DNA of 64,000 nt from Cristatella mucedo (Eukaryota > Bryozoa > Phylactolaemata > Cristatellidae): contig WPIO01000004.1 of assembly GCA_009760855.2 (NCBI GenBank), forward strand, positions 11,372,501-11,436,500. Reading direction: 5' to 3'. Position 1 is the first letter of the stretch. Every line of letters starts with the position of its first letter. This document shows positions 1-14,256 of this stretch, piece by piece. The notes under the pieces are model-generated. The model had not been told where the DNA came from, searched no databases, and worked only from the letters and a program-made list of their open reading frames with translations. Position numbers and translations under genes: made by a program.

Positions 1-2454
1 GATTAGTCGAGCAAGCAAATGCTCAGTTACTCCGGCAATGCTAGTTATTAGCCTGTCATTTGATGATCATTTTGAAAATATAAGCTTTAAGCAAATGTAG
101 CATCAGCTATCGCTCGGAGCACATGTTTGCACAGGGTGTCGGGCTTGGCAACCAATGCCTGCTGCTTACCACAGGCTGGTGAAGTTGTAGAACTCCCTCG
201 AGAAAGCGCCCGAGTAGAGATTCGGTTCTCTTAAGGTGCTACATACGTTAACGACCAATTGCAGTTGAACCTCTCTATATGCATCCTCGCTGTATGCATA
301 GCATAACCTCCCTATAGGTGTGTGTGCATAGAAACTTGTCAAACCGACCTTACATTTTTTTTTTATCAATGACGAAGTAAAGCAAAATCTCACCTGCTCA
401 AAGATACTTAGCATGCGATACTCGTTTGCTAAGTATCCAATTTATTCTGTGCTCGAGGTTGTTTTCCTTCATCATTTGATACTTCCTGAGAACAGCATGC
501 ATGAAAGTCTCACTTCGGATATCACATGAATATGTGTCATCTCCACCTGCACCTGCCTGAACTCACAGGTTTCCCGGCTGCCATTCTGGTCTTCTGCCGG
601 ATATTTCTGCTCTGTATTCTTAGTTTTTAAGAAGGCTATTGAACTATTTCTCCAATAAATCTTCAGCTCTTTTTGCTGCGTCGACGACTGTTGGCACAGA
701 GCAAAGTTGGCTGCAGACCCGGCAGTATCCTCCTCCAAGGCCCAGCCACTGTTTTCCGTACAATGACGGATGTTTATACCCTGTAAAATTATACTTTTAA
801 ATATACAGGAACAACCGAGTGTTGTAGCTGTAATTATGCATAGGCACTTTCAATGCAGTGCAGAATTCGGCTGAAGTGTTGACCCTGCTGATCTACTTTA
901 ACTGAAGGATGCTGAACGAAAAAACTATTATCTCTGATCATGATCTTAAGCTCAAAACAGATAGCACTAAAATATCATATGTGCAGCATTGAACCTAATC
1001 AGTACATTTCCTATCCTTGCAAGTAAGGGTTGGGTTATGAGAGTCATAGATCTGACTACTGTCGAACTTTCCTGCAGGTATGACTTCCCTATAAGCATCC
1101 GACTGTGGGTACGCTTACACAAAGTTTCATCTGTATATTATCATTGCTTACTGTTTTTGTGATTAGCCTGAACATGCATAGAGTAGAGAAGGATGTAACT
1201 CGCAAAATGGAAGCAAGGTGCATTCATAGCATCCAGCAGGCGGGCTGCGTTACGTTGGCTGTGGCACAGCTGTCACACATTGCCCTATCAGTCAGCGACC
1301 TGGCTCCCTGTAGAGGTCCTACGCAGTGGAAGAAGCCGACCAAGAAGCCCCTACCTAGTGCTTAACTTGCTGCAGTGTTTCTCTAGCTTGTGACAGCAAA
1401 GCACCTGCTGTGGGTCACTCACCACACTTGGGAGGGTGTCCTCTGTAGCTGGTCTGCCATGTGATCTGAGCCTGCAGCTGAGCACAGAATCGAGTTACCG
1501 AGCCAACGAATTGACCGTGGAACAACGAGAGGAGTCCAGCAGGAATTGAGTAGCTCAGTGATAATAGGCCAGACAGAGTTCTAGATAGCATGAAGCGATA
1601 TAGGCAGGGTATGTGTTGCAAAGACTTTGCTAAGGCGGCACTTAAGTCTTCATCTGTCAATTCTGCCTCAGCTCTTCTTACTGACTAATGGCTGTGACAA
1701 AGCCTCTTATTGAGAAGCACAGGTGCACAGCCGGTGGCCACCTCGACGGTAGTAGCAGCAGCCAGCAGGAGCAGGGGTGAAGCAGGATAAAGATAATAAT
1801 GATAACGTCGACAACGGCAATGTAAATGTGACCAAGCAGCCGATTACATTGGAAAATGTTCAATCAAGTGTTTTCAATGCCTAGTCAATAACTATTAATC
1901 CAACACGCACCAAGATGCTCAATGGTACAATCTGACAGGCAGGTCTTCAGTTGGCCGAAAGGAGTGCATGGTCACTGATACATACAGTTTGCTTCAGATA
2001 CCCGATGCACAAGGGAACGAATCATCATTTGAAGAAGGATCGTCGATAGATTTGTGACATTATGTGAAGGTCGCAGAGACAGGGCTCAGGCTAAAGCCGC
2101 AGCAAAATAAGTAAGCAAGGAAATGCAGCCAGACGTCGAGGGAGCTGCTAGATCACATGGCTTCCACTGGGATACCAACAGTTACAGCTGAGTGCAGAAG
2201 ATTGTGTCATCTCTTTGAGCTCTGGGCCGACTACATGCTGCTCTGCATTTGTCTCTTGAGTGGCAAGGAGCCATGCTTTTGCGATCGACCACTAAAGCAA
2301 AACCCCCTCGAGAGTCTCACTCTTGTAACTCTTCCTTACACTTCCTGGCAGTTGCTACTTGTGAAAGCTGGGGGCACAGAAGGCATGCACTTGCTGCATC
2401 CCTTGACCTCCTTGCTCACGATTTGGCATAATTTGATGCAGGTGCTCGGATCAG
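1..2454. other. Non-genic stretch, no recognisable gene
   Basis: Only short unrelated open frames are present, none with a motif I recognise. A weak repeat tail resembling the SINE2/LINE 3' end (an 'agagattcggttctctta' hairpin core) lies near 200-245. Nothing else is supported. Confidence 0.5.
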
Positions 2455-2612
2455 CTCTATCTAAATACAATTTATTTGTATAGCACCCTAAGATAACTTA
2501 ACCTCTATTCTTGCGCTTCACATATGCCATGGGGCTCGAGCCCACGACTTCGGTAATCAACTGCATTCACCTCGACCTTGATCGGGGTGAGCACCTTAAC
2601 CACGGGCCCAGA
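2455..2612 (-). mobile_element. SINE2 copy (tRNA-derived, LINE-like 3' tail)
   Basis: Read on the minus strand, this begins with a tRNA-like head that includes the B-box-like 'gtgggctcgagcccc'. It continues into the 3' tail with the inner hairpin around 'agaggttaagtt' and ends at 'gggtgctatacaaata'. Copies at 6.2, 21.0, 41.3, 50.2 and 53.2 kb define the family. The tRNA-like head is inferred from the A/B-box layout. It is not a functional tRNA gene, because no cloverleaf can be completed. Confidence 0.7.
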
Positions 2613-3811
2613 CCGGTTAGATTATGACAGTGCTTGAGCTTATTAGCAGCTCCTGAATTACGAGCATTGGAAACCAGATAGGTCACGATCTATGGTTTAG
2701 AGCATATGAACGAAACGTCTGTAGTGATGGTCGGTCAGCTGTACTTTGGGCTTCCAAGTGTGGCTACAATGTGGCCCTCTGTGGCAGTCGAATAGACTGC
2801 TCTGCATTAACTGCACGGACTTGGTTAACTTATGCTGCAGGTGCTCTTGACTCTAGATTGCTGCCATGGGTTACTGCTGTCGGCATCATTGCGAAGTGTA
2901 TCAGTGGCGTGACTGTTAGCCTCGCTTTGCAGTGCCACATCTACCAATATTTGTCAGGCATCTGTAAGGACGGATGCACTTACATACAGTATGCTTGTCG
3001 TCTAAGGACTTTAGTTAGGAAGCTGTGTTTGTAATAGCAGGAATTGGGATTTGAAGATCCTCATTGAGTCCAGCCAAGGAGAGGGTCTCTCTAGGGTTAG
3101 AGCAGAAGGGTTCTGGAATCAGTGACCATGCAGACGATCAGTGGGCAGAGTAAAGGATGCTGGTTTATAAAAGAAAATCAATTAGCTACTCGTGGGGCTT
3201 TGGAATTCATACTTATTTTGCATTCCACTACCGTGTGTACTTGGTTACCCGTGTCTAATCTCCCACCTTCAGGCTGGCAGCCTTTGGTTTTAGTATCCTT
3301 AAAATACATTAAAAATCGATTCTATGCAGAAACCTTACATTATACTTTACCAAGCTGCATAGCTGCCGAAACCATCTGTTTAGGCTGGCCGCAGGCACTG
3401 GTCGTGTGCAGTGGTGCCTTACCAAGGGCTGCTGCACAAGTAATCCCGGTATGACAGCTGGTGTAATTACTGCATGTGTTTTATCAGCCTCACGGAGCAA
3501 AAAATAGCTGCTCCACTCTATTACTTATAGACTCTTGGCAAGAGAAGCTTTTGCTCAGCTGTTAATAGACTGTGGGACTCGTTAAAAACATTCTTGCGAA
3601 AAGCTGCATCTTTCGTCCTGTCGATCCTTTCGAGCCGTCTCAAGCTTCACCTCGACAGGCCTCTTGCTTCAAAGCGGCTTCTTATTGTCCATGATCTGTG
3701 TGAGATGAAATCTGAGGGCTGCTGTATGCACACAGAATGCTGCTGCTGAGGCTTTGCAAGAGCTGTTTCAATTAGTAAACTCCAGTATAACACTCATTTA
3801 GCCAGTGGAGT
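2613..3811. other. Non-genic stretch
   Basis: No exon or repeat is convincingly recognised. A short segment near 2775-2830 ('gtcgaatagact...ctgc') resembles one at about 61010-61050, possibly an unrecognised old repeat. Open frames of up to 110 codons show no known domain. Confidence 0.4.
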
Positions 3812-5941
<2,130 letters not shown>

Positions 5942-6135
5942 AATGTAATGTATCTCCGTCTGTAACTCCACAAAGCCATAAAGACTATGTGGGTGTTACG
6001 CAGGAGAGTTTTGTATAGAGCACTCACAGCCTAAGCGGCTTTCGGTACGCATTCGGTAGCCAACAGACTTCATCTTACACGACAAAGAGAAAGTAGGAAG
6101 CATAGCAGAGTCAGGAGAGCAGTTAAAAGACGTTC
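5942..6135 (-). mobile_element. LINE family 2, 3' end fragment
   Basis: This shares long stretches with 16.8 kb, 58.4 kb and 62.2 kb: 'tgtaactccacaaagcc', then 'gcggctttcggtacgcattc', then 'ggtagccaacagactt'. In the 16.8 kb copy this segment lies 3' of minus-strand reverse-transcriptase C-terminal coding sequence, so here it is a 5'-truncated copy in minus orientation. Confidence 0.65.
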
Positions 6136-6224
6136 AGGTGTTCATTTGATAATAAGCAACTGCTTACTGCACCCACCACTGGTGCTGCATGCTTGATTGT
6201 AGCAGCTGCCTGTTGCTTGCTTCT

Positions 6225-6388
6225 AGTCTGGTTTGGCCTAGTGGTTAAGGTGCTCCCCTTCAATGATCGAGGTCAAGGTGAAAGTATCTGATGACCGAGG
6301 TCGTGGGCTCGTGCCCCGTAGCATATGTGAAGCGTCCGAATCGAGATTAATTTCTCGTGGGCGATATTCAAATGAATTATATATTTTT
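6225..6388 (+). mobile_element. SINE2 copy
   Basis: The tRNA-like head is 'tttggcctagtggttaagg' (A-box-like) followed by 'gtcgtgggctcgtgcccc' (B-box-like). The LINE-like tail follows ('gagattaatttctcg') and ends in 'aaatgaattatata'. A short internal duplication of the 'gaggtc' segment lies between the boxes and is also present in the 41.3 kb copy. Confidence 0.75.
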
Positions 6389-6930
6389 TAGTTATTATAA
6401 TAATGTCCTCTATACAGCAGCACCCTGAGTTATAGCACCAAATCGCTATACAGGTGCTGTACAACTCACTGCAAGAGAAGCTATATGCAAGAGTTAATTG
6501 CGAGAAACAAGCTATTATGCTTAGACAGCTTGCAAAAGCACACAGGAAGATACTTGGGGCCAGTGGCTAGTAGGATTTCCGGTTGCTAGCATGCACCGAA
6601 TTGCATGCATGCAAAGCACGTGGAAAAAACAGGACAAGTTCAGTGGTATTTAGGAAAAAGCATTGTTTGCTGCAACTTGAATGCTGCAAGTTTGCTTCTT
6701 AGCTTGCTTGATTGCCGTTGATACCTCTTGCTTGCTGCTGCGGTGGCTGGAGTTTCCAAAGCACAGCGATCAAGGCCAGAGATCGGTTGCCCTCGAGTGA
6801 TCCAGAAGTTCGTGCTGATGTAAGAGCTACCCCTTCTGCCAGTTCAATAAATCGTTTGCAGTAACTGGCCCCTAGGGTTAATAGGATAATGGGGATCGCC
6901 GGGCTACTTGGCTTACCACGTTCGTCTGCA
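6389..6930. other. Non-genic stretch
   Basis: No gene or recognisable repeat was seen. The short open frames carry no known motif. Confidence 0.4.
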
Positions 6931-7055
6931 CAGTGCTAGCCCAGGGGTAAGATGCTCTCTCTTGATGACCCAGGTCGTGGGTTCGAGTCCCTTGGTGGTG
7001 GTCTTTTCATTGCCCACTTCAAATGGTGGTGGTAGCTGCCAAATTTAAATTTAAA
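6931..7055 (+). mobile_element. SINE1 copy, degenerate
   Basis: A tRNA-like region with a good B box ('gggttcgagtccc') is followed by the family body ('cattgcccacttcaaatggtggtggtagc'). It abuts an oppositely oriented copy at 7060, so the two form a tail-to-tail inverted pair. Confidence 0.6.
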
Positions 7056-7059
7056 CATT

Positions 7060-7230
7060 AGCCGAATTAACAGCCTAATTTGTGTAGCAGCAGAAGAACC
7101 TTAACGGCTATCACCACAGCTTGCAGTTGACAATAAAGGATCGTCCATTGCATGACTGAACCCATGACCTCGGTCGTGAAGAGCGAGCACCTTACCTCCT
7201 GAGCCCATCACGGCCCATTCAAGCTCTTCT
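7060..7230 (-). mobile_element. SINE1 copy
   Basis: Read on the minus strand, it has the tRNA-like head ('gtgatgggctcaggagg', then 'cgaggtcatgggttcag'), the body 'gcaagctgtggtgatagccg', and the 3' end 'ggctgttaattcggct'. Compared by eye with the 23.8, 26.2 and 58.8 kb copies. Confidence 0.7.
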
Positions 7231-8690
7231 GTTGCTACACGAATGAGGCTGTTGAATCAGCTAACCTTTTTTTTAACTAGCATGAGGGAGAGCTACAAGG
7301 GAGGCACTGAGCATAGGCCTGCTCTTGCATCTTACTAGTGGATGCATATCCTCACCCTCTCTCCCAATATCTGTGTATGCAGAATGATGAAATGGTGCCA
7401 TCACTTCATTCACTTGTCCTCGTAATCCCACCATGGTATTTGGATATTTTTTTGCACGATCTATCAACTACCGTAGGCAAGGTTGGTAGGCACACAAGAA
7501 GCAGTGGCAGATTTGTCGGGCCGGCCAACCATTTGCATTTGCGAATGAGTATAGGCATGCTGTAGGCTATTTGCAGCCTCAGTTTTTCAACTCTGACTGC
7601 TATTATGCTGTATGCTAGAGAACCTAGTACTGGGTATTTCTATCTCTGCATGACTGGTGTAGATGGTGCATGAAGACATTAACAGAAAGTTATGCTTGCA
7701 TATGACTACAGCTTTGATCTTGAAGATGCCCAGGCCACCCATCACTGACAAACAAGTCGGCACACTCTACTCTTTGCAAACAAATTAAAGGAAAAATATA
7801 TTGATCATACACTTCTTGCCACCAGCAATCACCTGTTTAATTGTGGGTGGTTCTGAGCCACATTCTGAGTCAAAGTAGATCCGGCTCTAACCAAACGTGG
7901 GTAGCAAGGAACTTACTGGCTGGCATTCTCAAAACCGCAGTCAAGATCAGCACCTACGATCATTTAAGATTCGCTGGGCTAAAAGTGGTTCTGCCTTGTC
8001 GTTCGTGGGCTTCGATACCACTAATCCTAATGTGGGCACTTGAATGTTTAGACTCCTGTTTGTGCACACTGCAGTAGAAGCATGGGCTACCTTAGACTAC
8101 GACCGAATATGAGCTGTGTATTGAAAGATGCACGACCTGCTGTTCGGCTCTGATTGCAGCCGTGTCATATGACAGCTGGTTAGGATTACGTTTTTTGTAT
8201 TCTGATGCACGAGCAAGTTGAGTGTACAGGTAGCTTAGTTGTCAATGATCAGGATGAAAAGAACTATTATCCCAGTGGAGTTTTCTTCAGCACTTCTGGC
8301 CTGATGGCCAGGCATATTTGATTATGTAATGCATACTGTAGCTGCTTGTCAGGGATCGGCTAGTTCAATACAAGGAATTTCTATAGACTTATTCACTGGA
8401 AATGGGGTGTAGCATGCTAAAGCCTAGACTTGTTGATGGCCAGCAATCAGTAAGGTCATTTAGGGTTAGTGGATATCAAGTGACAAACAACAATATTTCA
8501 TCTACCATATGTAGAGCCGGAGACATACGGTTCTTAACGATGATAATTGAAGGACCGGTGGACGATTGACCCACCCAATGTTTTAACACTGCTCATGATA
8601 CCGTCTTGCTCTGCCATCTATCAAAAGTTCTTTTTCTGGGTCACCTGCACAAGTTCCACAGTTGTGTATGCTTACATTCAGCTACCTAAC
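7231..8690. other. Non-genic stretch
   Basis: No exon or repeat was recognised. The open frames (up to about 78 codons) show no known domain. Confidence 0.4.
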
Positions 8691-8791
8691 ATTGCATTTC
8701 AATTGCATTTCCCTTTGCAGCAAATGTAAAGCGCCTAGAAAGAGATTAAGTTCTCTGAGGGCGCTTTATCAAGTACATTATTATTATTATT
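8691..8791 (+). mobile_element. LINE family 1 3' end (solo tail)
   Basis: This carries the canonical 3' terminus: 'cctttgcagcaaatgtaaa', then a stem-loop at 8730-8765 whose outer arms are AGCGCC/GGCGCT and inner arms AGAGA/TCTCT, then an (ATT)n tail. The same terminus ends the coding LINE copies at 14.9, 46.1 and 48.5 kb, so this is a severely 5'-truncated insertion. Confidence 0.8.
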
Positions 8792-8900
8792 GCAAATATT
8801 CGGGCTTACTTCTACTCATGTAACTTTTACCTTTCAGGCTCTCCTGCGTGAGAGATAAGGAACGTACAGTTGCTGGAATACTCTGCTGCTAGGCTGTCGT

Positions 8901-9385
8901 GAACTTTGCAACGGCCGCATTGCACCACATCTTACTCTCCTACTCTGAACCCCATAGAAGCTGCATATCAATTCAAGGTCCTGACTAAATTTGAAGTCTT
9001 TTTATTCTCTTGCTCCAGATTACCTACCTGAAATGCTTACTCCGGATGCTTCCACTCATACCACTCGTCTTCTCTGACTGTGGACTTTTAGTTATCTGTA
9101 TTACAAACTAACTTCGAAGACACTGTCTTCAGTTCCGATGCACCACAAGCCTAGAATTCGTTACGGACTGAAATCAAGACACAATCTGTTTTTATAAAAT
9201 TTAAAGGGAAACTAAAAGATTACCTGTTCCTTACAGCATTTGCTCTTTCTGTGTCAATTGTCCTGTATGTACTTTTTCGGAAACTTTGCATTTCATGATC
9301 ACTAGTCAGTAAATATTCTTATGTCTAGCCTACATAAAGTGCCTAGAAATAGATTTAGGTCCAGTAGGGTGCTATAGATGCATTA
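8901..9385 (+). mobile_element. LINE family 1 C-terminal fragment with 3' end (pseudogene)
   Basis: The plus-strand translation, with stops and shifts, gives a LINE ORF2 C-terminal pattern: 'QFKVLTKFEVF', then 'DYLPEMLTPD', 'DAPQA*NSL' and 'FKGKLKDYLF'. These match the L2/CR1-type series 'F[KV]L..F', 'APSYL.DLL', 'APK.WNSLP' and 'FK..LK.[HY]LF'. It ends in a degenerate copy of the 3' stem-loop ('gtgcctagaaatagattta...gggtgctat'). It is decayed and non-functional. Confidence 0.65.
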
Positions 9386-9396
9386 TCATTATCACC

Positions 9397-9430
<34 letters not shown>

Positions 9431-9465
9431 TCAGCAGCATCATCATCATCATCATACTGATCATC
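9378..9465. repeat. (CAY)n trinucleotide repeat
   Basis: Imperfect cac/cat repeats directly follow the LINE terminus and probably grew from its tail. The apparent polyhistidine open frame here is an artefact of the repeat. Confidence 0.85.
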
Positions 9466-10860
9466 AAAAAAAGGCAATATCAGTTGTACGAATCCTTCGG
9501 GTGGCCAGAGCTGCAAAATCAAACCCCAACTCTCGGTTGCATAATCGTAGGTATTGCTTAGTTAGCCAGCGGCTAGTTTTATTCGAAGTGCTTCTGCCAA
9601 TTCAGTGCTTTGCTAGCCTGACACACTGCCTTATGTACGAACTCTCACGGGAGAGATTGCTGTGATTTGTGTTCAGTTAAGTTTCGGTCTTTAATGTGCA
9701 GTCAACTAAAGCTTGATTCCAAGCCAAGAATTCAGATTGAACCCTTGTTCAAGGGGCTTACTTCCTCTTCTTTACTCCCTAATTAGAGCCCTATTCTGTA
9801 GGGCTAAAGAATCCCGAGAAACTGGAGAAAGGGATGCCAGGAAGTAATGGGGGTAAGGCATTCTTAGTGTAAGAGCTGTGAACCATGAATTTGCGATTTC
9901 ATCCTCCGGATTCATCTTTCCGAAGTCACAACTGACGAACACAGTCTCTCAATTAGCAACGGATGTCCGCGGCAACAGAGTGCAGCTTGTGCAGGCCCAT
10001 CTATGTACATCATTGCTGTATTACATTCCCACAACGTGCATTCGAAACACTCAATTCGCTCACACTAGCTTTTCCAAGTGTTACTTGCACCTTATTGTAC
10101 CTTTTTGAAACGATCTGAAGCTTCACTTTAACAGCTGGTTTTCTAGGCGGTTCAGTATGTGCACACTAAATGAGAAAGAAATAGTCTATTTCTGCATAGG
10201 TCTTTATACCTATGGGCTTCTAGCACTAGAAGGCAAGAAATGCAAACAGGAAACTGCTGATGAAAGAATCATATTAAATGTCTTTTTTGTGGTGAATCGA
10301 TATATATATATCTTATGGTGGTCGTAAACTGCTGCATAGTAGGTTTTAGAAGTCGTTTTAAAACAGCTACATGGCATCACGTCTGCAAGAGTTTACTTGA
10401 TAAAGATCAACCTTGGCAATGTTGCATTACTGGTTACAAGAGGAGTAAGCAAAGTTTGCAGTGACTTTTTAGCTGAAAGTGACTGTACCGCACACCTCGT
10501 GACTCGTAACGCTGGATATAACATCGTGCATTTGCATGGCTCGCAAATATTGTCATATTTACAATTTATCTGTTTCAACTCATATTAGTGACACATTTTG
10601 CCGATATGCTTGGGCTTGGTTTGTGCATTCGGTCCAAGTCTGCTACCGCATTCAGCGCGGGAAAACAGTTATTCTGTCGAAAGAATGTAAGTGAATATGT
10701 ATGAGCTAATATTGTGAATTTATTTGACTATGCATCTCACCAGAAACAAATATGCATGTAAGCAGTAAAGGAGATTATGCAAAGAAATTGCACCAGGTAG
10801 AAGACTTTTTTTTGGATAATTCTAGGGATACTGATTGTTGGCATGCTAAATCAGCCAGGT
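9466..10860. other. Non-genic stretch
   Basis: No recognisable gene or repeat. AT-rich with only short open frames. Confidence 0.4.
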
Positions 10861-12240
10861 TATGGCAGTTGATAAAGATTATTACTGGTCCCTGAGTGTT
10901 AGTTTGCATGCATAAGCATACAAAAGACAATTCTCAAGGACCCAGCAAATGCTGTAAGGAAGGTGGGTTCTTAGCTTCTTTTTAAATTTCACCAAGTCAG
11001 GCGATGTCATTACGTCACTTGGGAGTGAGTTTCAGGCGTTGGGAGGACACAAACTAAAGGCACGGTCTCCAAAAGATTTGAGGTTAGTTACAGGCACAGC
11101 TAAGTGACTGGAGTCCGAAGAGTGGGTGGTACGATGCCTAGCCTGTTTGGGGAGTAGTTCTGAGAGGTAGGCTGGACCAGCAAGCGTGTGAAGCAAGCAT
11201 ATGAGCAACCAGTGAGTTCCAGAAGTCGAGACGGGATGTCACAAACGCATGGACCAATGTGGATGTGGTATTCCTATCTAAGCATGCCGAGTTTTTGCCA
11301 TGCTATGTAGCTGAAAGTAGGCAGACTTAACGGTGAAGCTGATGTGGTCATCTAGTGAAAAGTCACTTTGGAAAATATAATAGAACGGCTAGATTTTGTG
11401 CAGAAGCAACACAAAGTATTCTGGCACAGCCAATTTTGAGCATTAAGCTTCCCAATTTCTGAGTCACAGTTATTTTGCCCATAACTAGTAATTTGGTTTT
11501 AAGGTTATTAAATTTGAGAAAGGTTGCTGTCATCCATGTGCAGATTTCAGCAATACATGAAGCAAAGGAGTGGAACGAGTTTGACTTACTAGAGAGCTGG
11601 GAGGGATCAAAGCATGGCTACAGCTGTGTGTCATCTGCATACAAGTGAAAGCCTTGATTGTGTTGGTGATTACTAAGGCAAGAGGAAGATTATAAATTGT
11701 GAAAGAATTAGACCAAGGGCAAAGCCACTGGATAACCCACCACTTTAGTTGCTTCTCTGATGATCTGATCATTGACATCAAAGGGTCCGGAGTCTCTCAC
11801 TGAGACAGGAACTGAACCATTTGCAGTGCAGTGCCAGTGATGCACAGGCGAGATCAGAGGCACTAAAGAAGCACTCATTGATCTATAGTATCGAACGCTA
11901 TGGAAAGATCAAGCAAAGCAATCAGAGAGACTCTACGTAAATCTATATTTATGAGAAGGTCGTTAGACACTCGAAGCAATGCTGACTTGGGAATAATTAG
12001 CTTTAAAACCTAACTGAAACTGACTTGTTAGTTTGAAGTTTCAATGTAGAGTTTCACGTGTTGCAACTACTTGTTCTAGTGTCTTTGATAGGATAGGAAC
12101 GGCAGTAGGGAGAATGTAGTTGAAGAAACTTAGGTTCTGATGGTCTAGTATTACCTTCTTAATGAATGGCCTAACACTAGCCTTTTTTAAAGGTGCAGGG
12201 ACAAAACCTGAGAGCAAGAACATTTTTATTATGTTAAGCT
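10861..12240 (-). mobile_element. LINE family 1 reverse transcriptase to C-terminus (pseudogene)
   Basis: Read 3' to 5' on the plus strand, it encodes in order the N-terminal reverse-transcriptase block near 12220-12050 ('ASVRPFIKK' through 'LPTAVPILSKTLEQVV'), the catalytic motif FHLYADDTQL near 11640, 'TATFLKFN..KTKLLVMG' near 11480, 'LVHAFVTSRLDF' near 11260, and a decayed C-terminus with 3' UTR to about 10870. Reading frames are interrupted by stops and shifts. The terminal stem-loop and tail are missing, so the 3' end is truncated. L2/CR1-clade assignment is from motif similarity only. Confidence 0.75.
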
Positions 12241-12344
12241 ATGCACGGCAGCAGCAGATCTATGCTTAGAAGCAGGACATTGTAAATATATGGCTGCTTT
12301 CTGACCCTATGAATGTTATCACCTATCATATAGGCATGCTTTCT

Positions 12345-12426
12345 CTAGAGCAAATGTAAATTGCCTAGAAAGACATTTAATTCTCTGAGGGTGCTAGATA
12401 AATGTCTTATTATTATTGTTATTATT
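12345..12426 (+). mobile_element. LINE family 1 3' tail (solo)
   Basis: 'gcaaatgtaaattgcctagaaag' with the inner hairpin, 'ctctgagggtgctagat', then a (TTA)n-rich tail. It is decayed in the outer stem. Confidence 0.65.
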
Positions 12427-14119
12427 AATTAGGAGCTGGATGTCCACTGCTATGGCTCAGATATAATACAAAAGTAATCTGAAGTGATGATTGATGAAGA
12501 GACAGTTTCACTTCCTTTTGCCTTCTTGTGCACACATGACCCTCTCTTACTGAGAATGTAGAGGCAGAAAGTACATGGAGTCATAAATGTTACTGAAGTA
12601 TAGTCTCGAATGAATGCTGTAGTGCTATGCGAATCATTAGTATATCTTTGTCCATTGCTGCTTATTTCACGACTCGTTAGCAGTGCTTTGAGGCTCTAGT
12701 TTCACCAGTCTTATTCGCTGGCTGTGGTCTCTAGCACAGTTAAGTTTGTGGAACCAATTTTAGTTCCAGAATTATGGCTACATGGATTTGTAACAGTGGA
12801 AAGGGATTGTGCACATAGGGAAGATGTATAAAGATAGATTCTACTATAACAAGTATGCTGACAATTTGTCCCTTTTTCACTTTGAAATTGCTAAAGTTAA
12901 CTCTGCAGGCAGGAAACTGCAGAGACAGGCATTGTTTAGTGCTTCTGCTATTTATGGGCCCATCATCTAACAAACCGAAAGCTCAGTTACCAATGATTGC
13001 TGCAGTGGTGAAGGGGGCATCCGCAGCAACAGCTAACAACAGCAGCCGGCTGTTGCCAGCAGCAGTAGCAGCAGCAGCAACAAAAGCTGTGCAAGTGGTA
13101 GCAATTTGGAGCCGTCATATTACTGTGGCCATAGCTCATACTTTAATAGCTGCAGCGCCTGTAGCTGTAGAGATACAAGCTTGCACAATATGATGAGGCG
13201 ATTACAATCATCAGCAGACTTTGGCTGTGTGTCTATCTTATTTGCACCTCTGGTTATTCACCTGTTACCTATGCCAGCCAGCTGTTCCACTACTATTAGC
13301 AGAATGCTGCTTGGATGCAGGTAACTAATACGAGGGCTGGATCAAGTGTGGTATGTTTGGCATTAAGCATGTCTGGCAAATGACTGAATAGCCTCACCTC
13401 AGGTAACTCAATGACAGCTGCTGCTGCTGTCATGAAATGGCATGCCTGCTGGCTACTCTTGGGCATGGTAAAAAAAAAATGTTACACTGGGCCTAGAGGT
13501 TCATTTTTGACCTACAGTGACATAAACGTATAATAGAACACCGGGTGTACCAGTAGTGACCAAAGTATGAGAATATATGCTCCGTGGCCCTAATGAGGCA
13601 GCTTAGCACATTTATTTGTAATTATAGCTTCATGTTCTTACTGGGTTCTGCTCTTAAACGGCTGCAGATAGGCTTTACGATGCCCCACAAACATCGCTGC
13701 TCGTTCTCTTAACTCACCGTGCCCCCACGTATCCCCACAGCATGTAGGATTGCCCAATCGGCATGGCTGCCTGTGCTGCCAAAGAGCGACCCAGCAGTCG
13801 ATGGAGTCTAGTATAAAAGTCTGGTGCAGACTGGGTTTTGAATGTCAGCTGACAGGTCCAGAAATGGTACAACACACTTGAAGCTAGTTCCGGTAGCTCT
13901 TGGATTCTTCAGTGACAAGTCATGGGTGTGAGCCAACGAAGATAGTCAAATATGGGTGAGTACATCCACGTACCAGATCTTGCGTCTTCGGAGTAAGGTC
14001 TGCAGCACTTGTGCAAAACGTGTGAGTGCTGTCTGCGGCAACACATGGCATTTGCTGGGAAAGAAGTCCGCTTTAAGACCACACATTTTCTGAACATATT
14101 TACATAACCATGTGTTTAT
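12427..14119. other. Non-genic stretch with CAG/GCA-rich patch
   Basis: Around 13010-13100 there is a GCA/CAG-rich patch giving Ala/Ser-rich frames. No domain is recognisable. The longest frame (12855-13193) is low-complexity in its second half and is not supported as a gene. Confidence 0.35.
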
Positions 14120-14256
14120 TCTTCTTGTTTATCGAGCATGCCTCCACTAACCATTCAATCATGCTTCCTTTGCAGCAAATGTAAAGTGCCTAGAATAAAA
14201 TTGAGTTCTCTAAGGGTGCTTTATCAAGTGTGTTATTGTTATTATTATTATTACAT
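14120..14256 (+). mobile_element. LINE family 1 3' end, left partner of an inverted pair
   Basis: It shares 'gtttatcgagcatg', 'cattcaatcatgcttcc' and 'tagaataaaattgagttctc' with the inverted copy starting at 14868. The 'aataaaattgag' variant is diagnostic of these two copies. Confidence 0.75.

Noticed and set aside
6931..7055. A functional tRNA gene at the B-box-like sequences
   Set aside because: The tRNA-like heads recur in more than ten dispersed copies with fixed 3' bodies, and no complete cloverleaf forms. They are SINE heads.
9378..9665. Polyhistidine protein
   Set aside because: It is encoded by a CAY trinucleotide repeat grown on a LINE tail.
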